A DNA stretch of 64,000 bases from assembly GCA_007258455.2 (NCBI GenBank), contig VDFB02000003.1, positions 44,636,077-44,700,076 of the forward strand, read 5' to 3'. This DNA is from Sequoia sempervirens. Lineage: Eukaryota > Streptophyta > Pinopsida > Cupressales > Cupressaceae. The notes under the pieces were generated by a model. The model was given only the letters and a program-made list of their open reading frames with translations. It was not told the DNA's origin and ran no database searches. The translations under genes and the position numbers were made by a program. This document shows, in pieces, positions 10,921 to 22,069 of the stretch. How positions within the stretch are numbered: the first letter of the stretch is position 1; each line of letters opens with the position of its first letter.

Positions 10921-11760
10921 TCATTTTAATTTTTTAGGAGTTGAGTTCCTGCCAGTTAACTCACCTAGGCTCCAATTTTGTTCTACAAGCTTCAATAATT
11001 CTCCCACCCTCTCTTTGATAGATCTTGAAGCTAGAAGATCTATCCTAAATTCTTTAGGATCCACTACCTCCTTGTTAGTCAATGGTTCCAAAAATTCCAA
11101 AGAAGGTGAGGCATTATTTGAGACAAAGGAATTATTGCAATTAAGAGATTGAATTAGTATCAGATACCACACCCTCCCGAGGAACCCCGAGTTAGGGTTT
11201 GGTTGAGAGGATTTTATAGATCGAGCCTCATTTTTCCTATTTACTAATGAGAAATTTCTCCTCACATGCCCCTCCATTTTATCGAGGTAACACATATTCA
11301 AAACTCCCATGGTTTCTACCTAGAGTGATGTTGAAATTACATGGGTTTCAAACACTATTTCCGTTAGCACTTCCATACTTGGGTTTAGGGAAACCAACAA
11401 CTTGGTGTCTAAATTAAGCACAGTGGTGTTGGTTTCTTCCATTTTAAACATTTTTCTAAGATGGAAACTAAATGCGAGAGGAAGGACCAAATTTGTGATA
11501 AGAAAAATTTAATTTTAATCCATCTAGGGTATGAAAGAGTGAGGATTTCCTCACTAATTGCATTCACAAACCAAGATATAACCTTGGAAGTGGTTCTACC
11601 AATACTCCAATATCCTTTATTAAGGAATATCTCTTGCATTTTTTGGCACTTAAATTTTTTAGAAATAAACCTTTTTGAATTAATCTACAAAAGAAAATTT
11701 GAATATTAATTTTTTTGAACCAAACACTATGGAACCAATTATCCATACATTTTCTTGATG
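10921..11760 (-). pseudogene. Degraded LINE ORF1-like (DUF4283-type) remnant
   Basis: Minus-strand frames at 11639-11409 and 11310-10921 recall the DUF4283 plus zinc-knuckle proteins encoded by plant non-LTR elements. The first has QEIFLNKGYWSIG, then YPRWIKIKFF and IWSFLSHLVSILEKCLK, the order of conserved blocks in DUF4283. The second begins CYLDKMEGHVRRNF, which looks like a CCHC knuckle with two of three Cys lost. Frames are broken between them. The remnant is cut on its upstream side by the LTR of copia C at 11782. No endonuclease or RT remains. This is motif-level recognition and moderately uncertain. Confidence 0.45.
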
Positions 11761-11781
11761 ACACTTTATTAATATCTAAAG

Positions 11782-13540
11782 TGATAGATGCACATGACAA
11801 CTGAGAGGGGGTGAATCAGTTCTATACTTAAAACATTCAAACCCTCAATATCTTTTCAAACCCTTAACAACCATTAAACCCTTATCATGCATTAGCAGAA
11901 TGTAAACATATGAAACAATAATGCAAACACATCAAAACACATAAGAACACTAGATTTACATGAAAAACTCAAGAAGGGAAAAACCAAGGTGAGGATTAGC
12001 TCACCATATAAATGAATTGAAATACTGAATATAATAGGATCACTGTTGGAGGGCTCCCTACCAAAAGAAGGAAGGGTTCACTACCAAAGGACTCACTATC
12101 CAGAAGAATGAAGATAAAAGGGGTGGCTCACTACCCAAAAGAAGGAAGGGCTCATTGCCAAAGGACTCGTTGTCTAGAAGAAAGAAGATAGAAGGGGTGG
12201 ATCACTACCAATTTGAACAACAATTAATGCATCTCTATTATTTTAAAGATATATTTCCACGGAAGCACAAACAACTTATTTAATAGACTAAAATGTAGAC
12301 ACCTTCTGCTCATTGCATCTAGGATTCATAGGCATTAAGGATCACAATTAGATCACCATACTTGATCAATTTTGCATCTTTTGCATCACACACACTCTTT
12401 GCATCATACAAACAACAAATTTCCTTATATTTATACCATCGATGACCTAAAATAATCTCAATTACGTCGGCCTTAAGGAAACATATGCACCTCAACCATG
12501 CAACATCAAATAGGATGGCACCAAACACTTCCATGGTGTAAATAAGTGAAGGAATACCATGCCACAACTTAACTAGGACCCAAATCTACACTGACATGCT
12601 TACCAACACTTCTACAAACAACAATCATCCTCCACAATTGGCGCTAGCATGTAGGTCGACCAAACTTGCACTAATACTAACAAGCGATCACAAGCACGCC
12701 TCTCTAGGTCTAAAAACATCTCACAAACCACATAGAAACACTCCATGATATCCAAGAATATTCCACATCATCATAATATTTTCCAAAACTACTGTAATCA
12801 CCTGAAACTTAGGAACACCTTTATTCTGTGCAACTAGACACACTAACAGAGACATCCAACACACCAAACAACCTTGAAAAATACCACAACACCTGAAACT
12901 TTAAGGAAAGGTAGATATAAATAATATAAGAACGCTCTTAGATCCATGATACAAGAACCTTCACTGTGGAGAAATGTGGAGCTATCTCATTTCTCCCGGA
13001 CACCTTGTTTCACCAGACAGTCATATTGCCAAACACAACTTTCACTACAGAATGATCCGAAACTTGAAACGCTGGGTATAAAACCTCTAAACACCTCTAA
13101 TAATCATATCCAAATCACACATGAATATCTTGAACCATGAATGAATGTGGAGAAAAACACTAAACACCACTATTTCACACTGAACTCTCTTTTATTCAAA
13201 TTTTATCAAAAGCATTTGGAAAAAAAGTGAACCAACTGCATCAACAACACTACTAACATCTTTGCAACTCATCTAGAACATCTGCAACACCTCTCATCAA
13301 CTATAGCACATCAAACTATCTCTCCAAACATAACTTCTGTAACTATACTAAAGTAAGACATCAATGACAACACCAACAACATTGTGTTGACATCAATGCC
13401 AACAACTTTAGGCTTCCACCAACTAAAATGCTAGGGGTTGAAATCATCAATGCCAAAAAAATTCCAACAATATCTTCATACAAGGGGTTGAAAACAATGA
13501 CAACACCCAAGCAACTCACAAATAACTCAAGCTTCCAACA
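11782..13540 (-). mobile_element. 3' LTR of copia element C
   Basis: This block begins TGATAGATGCACATGAC (a TGTTAGATGCAC-type end with one change) and ends GCTTCCAACA on plus. It is homologous to the LTRs of copia A (48881-50445, 58828-59368) and to the inverted solo LTR at 14391-15990. The polypurine tract lies on its right, so it is the 3' LTR of a minus-strand element. Its length is 1759 bp, longer than in A, partly because of an internal 74-bp duplication. It is inserted into the LINE-like remnant. Confidence 0.85.
12063..12210. repeat. 74-bp tandem duplication in the C LTR
   Basis: Two adjacent copies start AAAAGAAGGAAGGG at 12063 and 12137. Each includes AAAGGACTC and AGGGGTGG(C/A)TCACTACC. 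The A LTRs hold related single or degenerate units near 49190-49260 and 59110-59190. Confidence 0.85.
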
Positions 13541-14141
13541 ATCTCCCCCTTTGTCATTGATGACAACATTGACTTTCTAAAAATTCATCAATAACAAAAG
13601 CAATCAACAACAATTCTAAAACAAGAAACACTTCCCCTGACTGGGGCATATCTTCTCCCCCTACCTGAGGAATTTTTCATGCTTTGAACACTCTTGCTCC
13701 TAAGCATTCTCTCCCTATGGTCTTCAAACCATATTCTCTTCTACACTATGGTTTTTTAACCAAATTTCTCTCTCTCTCTCTCTCTCTCTTTTACATCAAT
13801 GGAAAAGGGCCATAGACTCATCCAACTCTCTTTCTTGTATTGAACTCTTTTGGTCTCCTTTTTTTGACAAAATTCAAGGGGAAACACTTGCACCTTTCAC
13901 ACATTATCTACATAGGATTTTTTTTGTTTTCCCTTTTGACATATGCATACACCACTTGCAACACAAGCAACTACATTGCACTTTACTGCACTCCCCCTTA
14001 AGGACACAAAATATGCTCCATCATACTTCACCAACCAACAATACTGCTACTTACTCCCCCTGAGAGGTAGCCTTCAACATCAGTCCAAGACCAAGAATGT
14101 ATCTTAAAATGCTTCCTGGAAAGATGCACACACTTATGCAT
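13541..14141 (-). mobile_element. 3' untranslated part and polypurine tract of copia C
   Basis: Directly beside the LTR the minus strand reads CAAAGGGGGAGAT (13541-13553), a polypurine tract. The rest lies between the pol stop and the LTR, is non-coding and parallels 50446-50990 of copia A. A (CT)n microsatellite sits at about 13768-13790. Confidence 0.75.
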
Positions 14142-14385
14142 CTAGTTGAAAGGAGGGGAATTGACCCCTGACTTTTGTCGGAGATACTCAAAAGTATCTT
14201 TAGGAAGAGCCTTTGTAAAAATATTTGTAACTTGATCCTTTGTAGGCACATACTATAGTTTTACTTCATTTTCTACAACCTTCTCTCTTAAAAAGTGATT
14301 CCGGATTGAGATATATATTATTCTTGAATGCATCACCAAATTATTTGATATATTGATAGCAGTTGTATTATCACACAAGATAGAA
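14142..14385 (-). pseudogene. C-terminal end of copia C pol (RNase H tail)
   Basis: In minus translation this gives the last part of a Ty1/copia polyprotein with YVPTKDQVTNIFTKALPKD, ending SPPFN at the stop 14142-14144. It aligns with 50991-51245 of copia A. It is separated from the rest of RNase H by the solo LTR at 14391-15990, so pol is disrupted here even apart from stops. Confidence 0.85.
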
Positions 14386-14390
14386 ATAGG

Positions 14391-15990
14391 TGTTGGAAGT
14401 TTGTGCTGTCATTGATGTCAACAAATCTTTGTTGTTGCGTTGATGCCAACCTATGGAGATGCTTAGATTGGTTGCATTATGTTGTAATTAGTAGTCTCAC
14501 TAATGTCAACCTCTAGTGTTGCTTTGATGAGAATATGTTTGTGGATGTTCAAAATGTTGTATGGTTGATATGCTGAGAAGGTGTTGCTGATGTTGAGATG
14601 GTGTTTGTGGTGCTCGGTTTCCAAGTTATTTTGAGAAAATTTGAATAAAAGAGTGTTCAGTATGGAAGATTAGTGTTCAAGGTTTTGCTCTGCATTTCTT
14701 CATGGTTGAATATCTTCTTGTGTGGTTCAAATATGTTGATTAGAGGTGTTTAGAGGTGTTATATTCAGAGCTTTAGGTTTTGGATCATTCAATAGAAGAA
14801 GTTGTGTTTACGAGTGTGTGAGTTGTGATGTAGTGTTGTCTAGGAGAAATGGTTTTGCTTCACGTTTCTCCACGTTGTGGTCTTTGGTCTTGCAAATATA
14901 AAGGTGTGCTTATATTTTTCATATCTATCTTTAGTATGAGTTGTTTTAGTTTTTGGTGCTCCACAAGGTTGGATTCATGAGTTACAGTGTATAGAAGGTT
15001 AACTGGGTATACAAAATGAATATATATTTCAAGTGTATGATGTTGTGAAGGATTTATTGAATTTCAAGTTGTTGATGGAATATTCCAGATTATGTTTAAG
15101 TGTTGTATGTGGTTTGCAAGTCATCTTTGGATCAAAGGAAGCGTGTACTTAAATATTTAATGGTGTTAACATAGGTTCGACCGACCTTTGGTGTTTATAC
15201 TAATTGTGGATATGCTTTGGCATTTGTGGAAGTGCAACATGGTGTGCAAATATGGATTTAGATCCGATTTTAGGTGTGATGTGGTCTACTTTCATTCCTC
15301 CATTGCGGGAATGTTTTGGTGCCAACCTATTTTGAATTTGCACGTTTGAAGTGCATAACTGACCTTGAAAGATGTTTTTAAGATTGTGAATGGTATAAAG
15401 GAAAGGTGAATTGTTGGAGAAGAGTGTGTAGATGTGAGGATGTGTTGAGATGCAAATTTAATCAGATGCAGAGATCTGAAGTGCAAGCTCAATGCCTATG
15501 AATCCAATGCAGTGAGTGGAAGGGTCTACATTTGTCGAGTACCTGAAGTTTCTAATAGTAGTGAGCTGGAGGTTATTGATGGCGCAAAGATATAGTGGTG
15601 GAAATTCTCTATTGCTCTAAGATGGATTTATCATTCTAACAAAATTATTTCTTCTTCTTTCTAATTTGGCAGTGAGCCCTTCTTTCTTTTGGGTAGTGAG
15701 CCCTCTGACAGTGAGCCTATTGTATTCGGTATTGAAATTACTTTATATTGTGAGCTAATCCTCACCATGGTTTTTCCCTTCTTGGGTTTACCAAGTAAAT
15801 CTGATGTTCTCATGTGTTTGGATGTGTTTGCATTACTGTTTCTCATGTTTATATTTTTCTAGTGCATGATAAGGGTTTAAAAGTTGTTAAGGGTTTAAGA
15901 GACTAATGCAAATTTGAATATTAATGAGGGTTTTGATATTTTAATGTACAAATAATTCATCCCCCCCTTAGTTGTCTTGTGTATTCAACA
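14391..15990 (+). mobile_element. Solo LTR, copia family of A/C, inserted antisense into C
   Basis: The 1600-bp LTR begins TGTTGGAAGTTTGTG and ends GTGTATTCAACA. It is bordered by ATAGG (14386-14390) and ATAGA (15991-15995), a 5-bp target duplication with one change. No internal sequence is attached, so it is a solo LTR left by LTR-LTR recombination. It is in the opposite orientation to host copia C and separates the two parts of the C RNase H domain. The matching region of copia A (around 51240) is uninterrupted, which gives the empty site. Confidence 0.88.
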
Positions 15991-15995
15991 ATAGA

Positions 15996-16530
15996 TTCAT
16001 TATATGATATTATGATATTCTTTAATGTCTGCTTCATCCATAACACCTGTTTTTAGCAAGATATTGCAACAATATACTCTGCCTCTACAGTAAATAAAGA
16101 TAACAAATCCTTCTTTTTAATTATCCAAGAAACCAATCTACTTCCAAGGAAGAAAGCACCTCCACTTGTACTTCTTCTATCATCTACACAACTTGCCCTA
16201 TTTGCATCTGTATAAGCACTTAAAGAGAAATTAATATCCTTTGGATGCCATAGACCATTGTCTAGAATACCCTGCAAATATCTGAATATCCTCTTTATTG
16301 CTACCACATGTGGTTCTCTAGGATCTTCTTGAAATCTGGCCACAAGAAAAACTACATGCATTATATCCGGTCTAGTTGCAATTAGATATATCAGTCCACC
16401 AATCATTGATATGTACTTGCTTTGATCAGTCTTAGGAGATTCATCATTCTTGTTCAACTTGCAACCAGTAACCACAGGAGTACATATCTGTTTAGAGTCT
16501 TCCATTCCAAACTTCTTCAACATTTTCTTG
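15996..16530 (-). pseudogene. RNase H domain of copia C
   Basis: This is a Ty1/copia connection and RNase H region on the minus strand with MIGGLIYLIATRPDIM, RYLQGILDNGLWH, SAYTDANRASCVDDRRSTSGG and EAEYIVA. The region normally reads SLSTxEAEY but here is LSLFTVEAEY. RNase H would remove RNA from the RNA:DNA hybrid. The Asp of the YTDAN-type block is present. The domain is cut 3' by the solo LTR. Confidence 0.88.
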
Positions 16531-17330
16531 ACATATTTTGACTATGAAATAAATATTCATTTTCTATCTAACTGATTTGTAGCCCAAGGAAGAAATTCAT
16601 CTCCCCCAACATTGACATCTCAAATTAATTTTGCATCGCTTTTGCAAACTTCTTGCATATTTCCTCATTTCCTCTGAAAGTTATATCATCAACATACACA
16701 ACCACAATCAAGATTTGATCCTTCTTAACTTTAAAGTAAAGATTACTTTCTATGGTTCCTTTATTGAATCCTTGCTACAAGTACCTATCCAATCTTGCAG
16801 ACCAAGTTATGGGAGCTTTCTTGAGTCCATAAAATGCCTTCTTCAATCTACAAACCATATTGGAATTTTCTGATAACTGAAAGCCTTCCGGTTGTTCAAT
16901 GTATACCTCTTCTTCCAACTCACCATTTAAGAATGTAGACTTCACATCCATCTAATAAATCTTGAAGTCATTATGTGTTGCAAATTCCAAAAAAATATTA
17001 ATGGACTCCATTCTGACCATCAAAACAAATGTATCCTCAAAATCTATTCCTTCCACTTGTGAGTAGCCTTTACACACAAGCCTAGCCTTATTTTTGACAT
17101 CTCCATCCTCATTCAACTTTTTCTGGAATACCCATTTAGTTCCTATTACATTCTTGTTTGCTAATCTTGGGACTAATTCCCAAGTCTAATTATTCTCAAT
17201 CTACATCAATTCTTCTTCCATAGCTTTGGTCCAATTCTCATCCTTACATGACTCAATCACTATCTCAAGTTCTACTTTGGAAAGTAGACACAAATTTACT
17301 TGTTCTTTTGTCATAAAAGCTTTTCTTCTT
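16531..17330 (-). pseudogene. Reverse transcriptase of copia C
   Basis: A degraded Ty1/copia RT can be read in pieces on the minus strand: a KWVFQKKLNEDG-type fingers block near 17120, KARLVCKGYSQVEGIDF near 17070, MDVKSTFLNGELEEEVYIEQPEGF near 16910, YGLKKAPITW near 16830, and the catalytic VVYVDDI box at about 16684-16703. Stops and small frameshifts interrupt it, for example a stop inside the block before MDVKSTF. The YVDD box itself is intact. Confidence 0.85.
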
Positions 17331-18204
17331 GTCAACACACCTCTACTCTTATCACCAATGATATGATCTTCAGAATGATTCTTCTACACATACTTAGGAG
17401 TCTTAAGAATCCTTTCTAGAGCTTCTCCCTCTTCAACCTGCATCTCATTTTCCTTTTCTTCTTCTTTTCCTTCTTCTTTGCAAGAGGATTCATCAGATTC
17501 TATCCTTCTATTAGTATTGATATTTTATGTGGTTCTTCATCTACTTTGACACTTGCACTTTCAAGTATCTTCTTCAGCATCTTGCTGTAGCACCGATAAG
17601 CCTCGCTTCTTGTAGAATATCCAAGGTATATTCCTTCATATGATTTTGCATCAAACTTTCCCAAGCTTTCTTCATCTCTCCTGATATAAAATTTTCTTCA
17701 AAACATTGAAATATTTGACAGTAGGAGTTCTTCCATACCATAGTTCATAGGGAGTCTTTGAATTGTTTACTTTTGCTTGTACTATGTTGTATGTATACTA
17801 TAGTGTGAATAACTTCTCTTTAATAGACATTTGTTAGATTTGTTTCCTTCATCATTGTCCTTGTTACTTCTTGAACTATCCTTTTATTTCTTTCCACAAC
17901 TCCATTCTGTTGAGGAGTTATAGGAGTTGACAAATGTCTCTTTATTCCATGCTTTTCACAAAAAAATGTTAAACTCATTGGAGGTGAACTCTCCACCTTT
18001 ACAAGACCTTAAGCACTTGATTTTCATGTCCATTTCATTCTCAACCATAGCTTTAAATGCTTTAAACTTGTCTAGAGATTCTAATTTCTCTTTAAGAAAA
18101 GTTACCCAAGTCATTCTAGAGTAATCATCAATTAACAACATGAAATACTTGTCACCTTGAAAGCTTCTTGTTCTTGTAGGTCCACATAGGTCTGTATGCA
18201 CCAA
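17331..18204 (-). pseudogene. Integrase core and C-terminal part of copia C
   Basis: The integrase core begins with VHTDLCGPT (first catalytic Asp) and runs through YFMLLIDDYSRMTWV. It then reads CLRSCKGGEFTS, where copia integrases have RSDxGGEF, so the second catalytic Asp has been lost. Downstream the frame resumes with QQNGVVERNK (catalytic Glu region, about 17935-17900) and a degraded region to about 17500 encoding the variable acidic linker. Stops and frameshifts are frequent after 17956. The domain cannot be active. Confidence 0.85.
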
Positions 18205-18213
18205 TTCTAAAGG

Positions 18214-18414
18214 TCATGGGATATAATAATCTTTGATATTGAAACTCTTTCTTGTTTGCTTCCCAACCAGACATTCCTTGCAAACTACATTGATAGGCTT
18301 TGTAATTCTTTGCAGATATCTCACATTTTGAGTAGATCTAATCCTCACTAGACTATCAAAATTGATGTGACACATTCTTCTATGCCATAACCAACTTTCA
18401 TTGATTTGAGTCAT
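18214..18414 (-). pseudogene. GAG-preintegrase zinc domain of copia C
   Basis: Minus translation gives WLWHRRMCHINFDSL...CKECLVGKQ, the HHCC zinc-binding domain that precedes copia integrase. His and Cys ligands are present. A stop at 18214 separates it from the integrase core. Confidence 0.85.
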
Positions 18415-18555
18415 AAAGCACTTACCATTAGCACCTTTGAACTTTTAAATATTCCCATTTGTCCTTATTCCTACAACAACTAGAGTTCTAGAGCTTCCTT
18501 TTTTGATTTCACAAACACCATCCTAAAATACAAGATTATATCCTTTGCTACAAAT

Positions 18556-18770
18556 CTATCCTACACTTAGAAGATTATGCTGAAGATCCTTGACATAAAG
18601 AACATCATCTATATTATGATTACCATCAAAACTAATTGAACCTTTTCCACATATCTTAGTAGATGTATCATCACCAAACTTAACAAGACCACCTTTAAAC
18701 TTCTCAAGTTTAACAAACTTACTCTTATCACCTGTCATATGATTTGAGCATCCATTGTCAATTATCTAGT
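18556..18770 (-). pseudogene. Protease region of copia C
   Basis: The copia aspartic protease signature is read as IIDNGCSNHMTGD near 18760, followed by FGDDTSTKICGKGSI and VLYVKDLQHNLLSVG. Copia proteases usually have D-[ST]-G; here it is DNG, and copia A has the same DNGC, so this is probably a family trait rather than private decay. A TAG lies two codons upstream of the active site where a Trp is expected. Confidence 0.8.
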
Positions 18771-19029
18771 GATTTTTCTTCTCTCTAGCATGAAAAGCAG
18801 TCACTATAGTCCCTTTGATGTTGTGACATATTTCTGGAGCAATATCCTTCATACATCTTTTAGAGTCAGTAGAATTATCTCCAACATTCAGAGCCATGAA
18901 CATGCATTCATCATTTTCATCACCCATGTAGTTATATTCATCATTAGATATACGAGCATCTTCTTTAACATAATAACTTCTCTTGATAGATTTACCTTTA
19001 TTGTTCTAATATTTGTCATTTGAAACTTT

Positions 19030-19887
19030 GGCTAGAAATATTAAAGCGTAATGACCTATCTTTCCACAATTGAAACATTTGATAGGTAACTTACCTTTGT
19101 ATTTTCTAGTTCCCATTTCCTAACAAAATTTGCTTCTATCTCATCAAGATCATTTGGATCCGATCCATCATCCTTCTCTATTTTTCTAGCTTTAAAAGCA
19201 ATCTCTTTTCTTGAATCATTTTGACCAAACTCTCTCAATTCAAAAGTAGTTAAAGCACCAAACAACTGATATCTAGAATAATGATCTAAATCCTAAGGTT
19301 CCTCAATATCAAAAACTTTAGAACTATAAGATTTAGGAAGAGTTATTAATACCTTCTTTACCACTTCTTCTTCTTCCAGTTTTCCACCAAGGCCATTGAT
19401 GGAATTGACAAATTCATCCACTCTATTCATGTAGCTTGCAATATCTTTATCTTCTAACATTCTTCTAGGTTGCAAAATTAGTCTTCAGATTATGCATTTT
19501 TTCTTGCTTAACCTTATCATCTCCTTCATAGATACTTTCCAACTTTTTCCAAATTTCTTTACCAGATTTGTAGCCCATAAGCTTCACAAGTTTTGAATTA
19601 GCAAGACCACTTAAAAGAGCATTTCTTGCTTTTCCATTATTCTCAGATGCCTTTATCTCATCACCAGTTTTAAAACCATTAGTGGGCATGGTATATCCAT
19701 CTTCAATTGAATTCCAAACTCTAAACCCTAGGGAAGCAAGGAAACCTTCCATCTTGGTTTTCCAAAATGTATAATTCGTCCCATCAAACAAGGGAGCCTC
19801 CACACACACACTCGACATTAGAGCCACTTGTTTTTGACCGAATGTTCTATGGCACACACACTCCACATTAGAGCCACTTGGTTTCAA
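19030..19887 (-). pseudogene. Gag of copia C
   Basis: The N-terminal part has EAPLFDGTNYTFWKTKMEG and ASLGFRVWNSIEDGY, typical of the copia gag N-terminus. It is followed by NGKARNALLSGL and WKKLESIYEGDDKVK. A frameshift near 19470 moves the frame. The second part has MNRVDEFVNSINGLGGKL and FGALTTFELREFGQ. A zinc knuckle near 19084-19045 reads CFNCGKIGHYALIF, so the last Cys is replaced. Upstream of the SPLF-like start (19810-19890) a 50-bp duplication replaces the expected leader, and no PBS or 5' LTR follows. Confidence 0.85.
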
Positions 19888-19898
19888 CCGAAATGTAT
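19801..19898. repeat. 50-bp tandem duplication at the 5' end of copia C gag
   Basis: CACACACACTC(G/C)ACATTAGAGCCACTTG is repeated with a 50-bp offset (19811 and 19861). Each copy is followed by a variant of GACCGAATGT. It lies where C loses similarity to the 5' end of copia A, marking the truncation point of C. Confidence 0.85.
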
Positions 19899-19899
19899 T

Positions 19900-21943
19900 C
19901 AGTCAAATACAACTTTTGCTTGAAAATATTTTGGTAGAAGCTATTTTTTTGGCCGAAAGTGTGACATAGGGTTTTGCTTTTACCCACATCCATTACAAAA
20001 AAAATCAAAATATAATTTAGCCATCTATTAATTAGATCATTCTCAAATGCACATAAAAATTAAGTTATTATAAGCATGATAACAATGTCTAATATAATCT
20101 ATCATTAGGATCACAAGTCCATAATCTAATAATTTGTAATAACAAGGAGTATTTAAATTAATAATATGTCTATTAATGCAAATGAGTTTTTCATAAAAAA
20201 GGGTGAGTCTCATAGGAATTTGTGTGCCAACATGTCATTAGGGATAACAAAATACAAATGGAACTACAAAAAATCAATGGTTAATTTGCTCTAAAGTGAT
20301 CAATTGAGCATGAGAACAAGTTAATATTTACAAAGACTATAAGTAAACAAAAAATACAAGAGATTTTAGTCTCAAAATGATAGCAAATGAGAAGTTCAAT
20401 GTTGGGGATGGATACAACAATCTATGTAAAAAATATCACACACAACGATAGAAGTGTCGAAGTGAGAAATAAGCATGCCAAATTGCAAAAAAGGCCAAAA
20501 AACACATGATGATAAGAATGAAAACAAGTAAATGTCATTGTGTTGTTGTGTTCCCATAATACCAATGTATGTGTTGCTCTACATGGATGAATACACAAAA
20601 ACATGTAATATAAGTAAATAAAGAAGATATGAACACACCAAACTAGTAACATTCAACACACATTCACAAAAAAACACTACAAAAGGATGTTTATATAGGT
20701 ACATGGGTCCCATTTAAAGTGCCAAAATATGGACAAGAATGTAAGGAACACAAATGAAAGCCTTAAATAAAATAATTAAATATTTATCCCATTTAATTTT
20801 GTGCCCACCTTGATGAGAATGTCTTAATATAATAACATATTGACAAGTGACATACTCTTGTGCTATGTTTGGGGCACAACTTGATTCTCACCCATCATTA
20901 TTCTTCCCACATTTGTATTTGTTTGTAGAAATTCACTACCTATCATGAGATCACCACCTTATCCCAATAGATCATTTCCACAAACTAAAGATTGGTCTAG
21001 GTTAATTCTAAGGAGTGTGAGAATGATCCATATCTTAAGACTCCAATTCAAATTCCAACTTTTGTGCCCCCTTCTATTATCTATTATGAGTTGATGAAGT
21101 ATGCATTTTATGTGACATGTCGGTATGTAGTGGTATTTAAAGTCATTTGATACTTGCACTTAATTTTATTAGGGAGATCACATGCAAATTAGAGTAATCT
21201 TCAATTGTTGAGGGAGTTAAAGGGATCAAATTTGCATCATCACATAGGTCACATGCATGTTTGCAAATGTTGTCTTTAATATTTCTCATCATTGTTACAA
21301 CCTATTGAAGCATTTGACCTAGAGTAATCACTTATCAAGGTGGCAATCTCTTCAACCACTTCTCTAGAAGCTTTAATAAAAAAATTAAAAACTGTCTCTA
21401 GACACCACCTAGATATATTCAAACATCTAGGAGGTGAAGGTAAGTTGTTTTGTAGGTACACATCTTCTTAGTTTAGTCACAAGATGAAAAGATCAATCGT
21501 GTGCATCAATTTAGGCTCACAACAATCATGATTTGACTCATGACGATTTTGACCAATCTATACCATTTTTTTATGACAAACATTCATCAAACCAAGCCAA
21601 ATAATTTTATAAGAGTGGTAATTTAGAACAACTTCAACTTCTATCTTTCCATCATGAATCTTATCAATAACTCTTTCTATTCTCTTATTTAATTATCACA
21701 TCAATCCCAACACTTAATCTAAAATTATAATAAGACAATTATTAAATACAATTACCATACATAGCGACCTAAACTTACACAGATACACCTGCATTCATTT
21801 TTAGTACCTTGCCCATATTCCATAAATTCTGGTTCAAAGTTATCCACGAGGACCATATCCCATTAAAGGCCACAAGGTACCACCATTAAAAAATCCCTTT
21901 CTCCTTACAAGGGTCCACATCTCATACCAATCCTACCTAATAG
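19900..21943. other. Unassigned AT-rich region
   Basis: About 2 kb directly beyond truncated copia C. I see no LTR end, PBS or conserved protein block, and the minus-strand frames here are short and lack coding character. Confidence 0.5.
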
Positions 21944-22066
21944 AAAACCAACTTTGCTGTCTCTTTGCATTCTTAGATAGCTATTACTTGTATCCACACT
22001 TCCATCAGCTAAGGACAAACAGTAATACAAACAAATCAGAACAAATACGTTAATGAACAAGGCCAT
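21944..22066 (-). CDS. Possible first exon with a signal peptide, unidentified
   Basis: A minus-strand Met at 22066 starts MALFINVFVLICLYYCLSLADGS. This is a good eukaryotic secretory signal: a short N-region, a hydrophobic core of about 16 residues and a small-residue cleavage area. It is followed by a polar stretch with SNSYLRMQRDSKVGFLL. The frame meets a possible GT donor (TTAG|GTAGGA) near 21944 and otherwise continues only to a stop at 21905. I found no downstream exon. It could be a chance hydrophobic frame in AT-rich DNA; I would not assign a product. Confidence 0.2.
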
Positions 22067-22069
22067 CCT

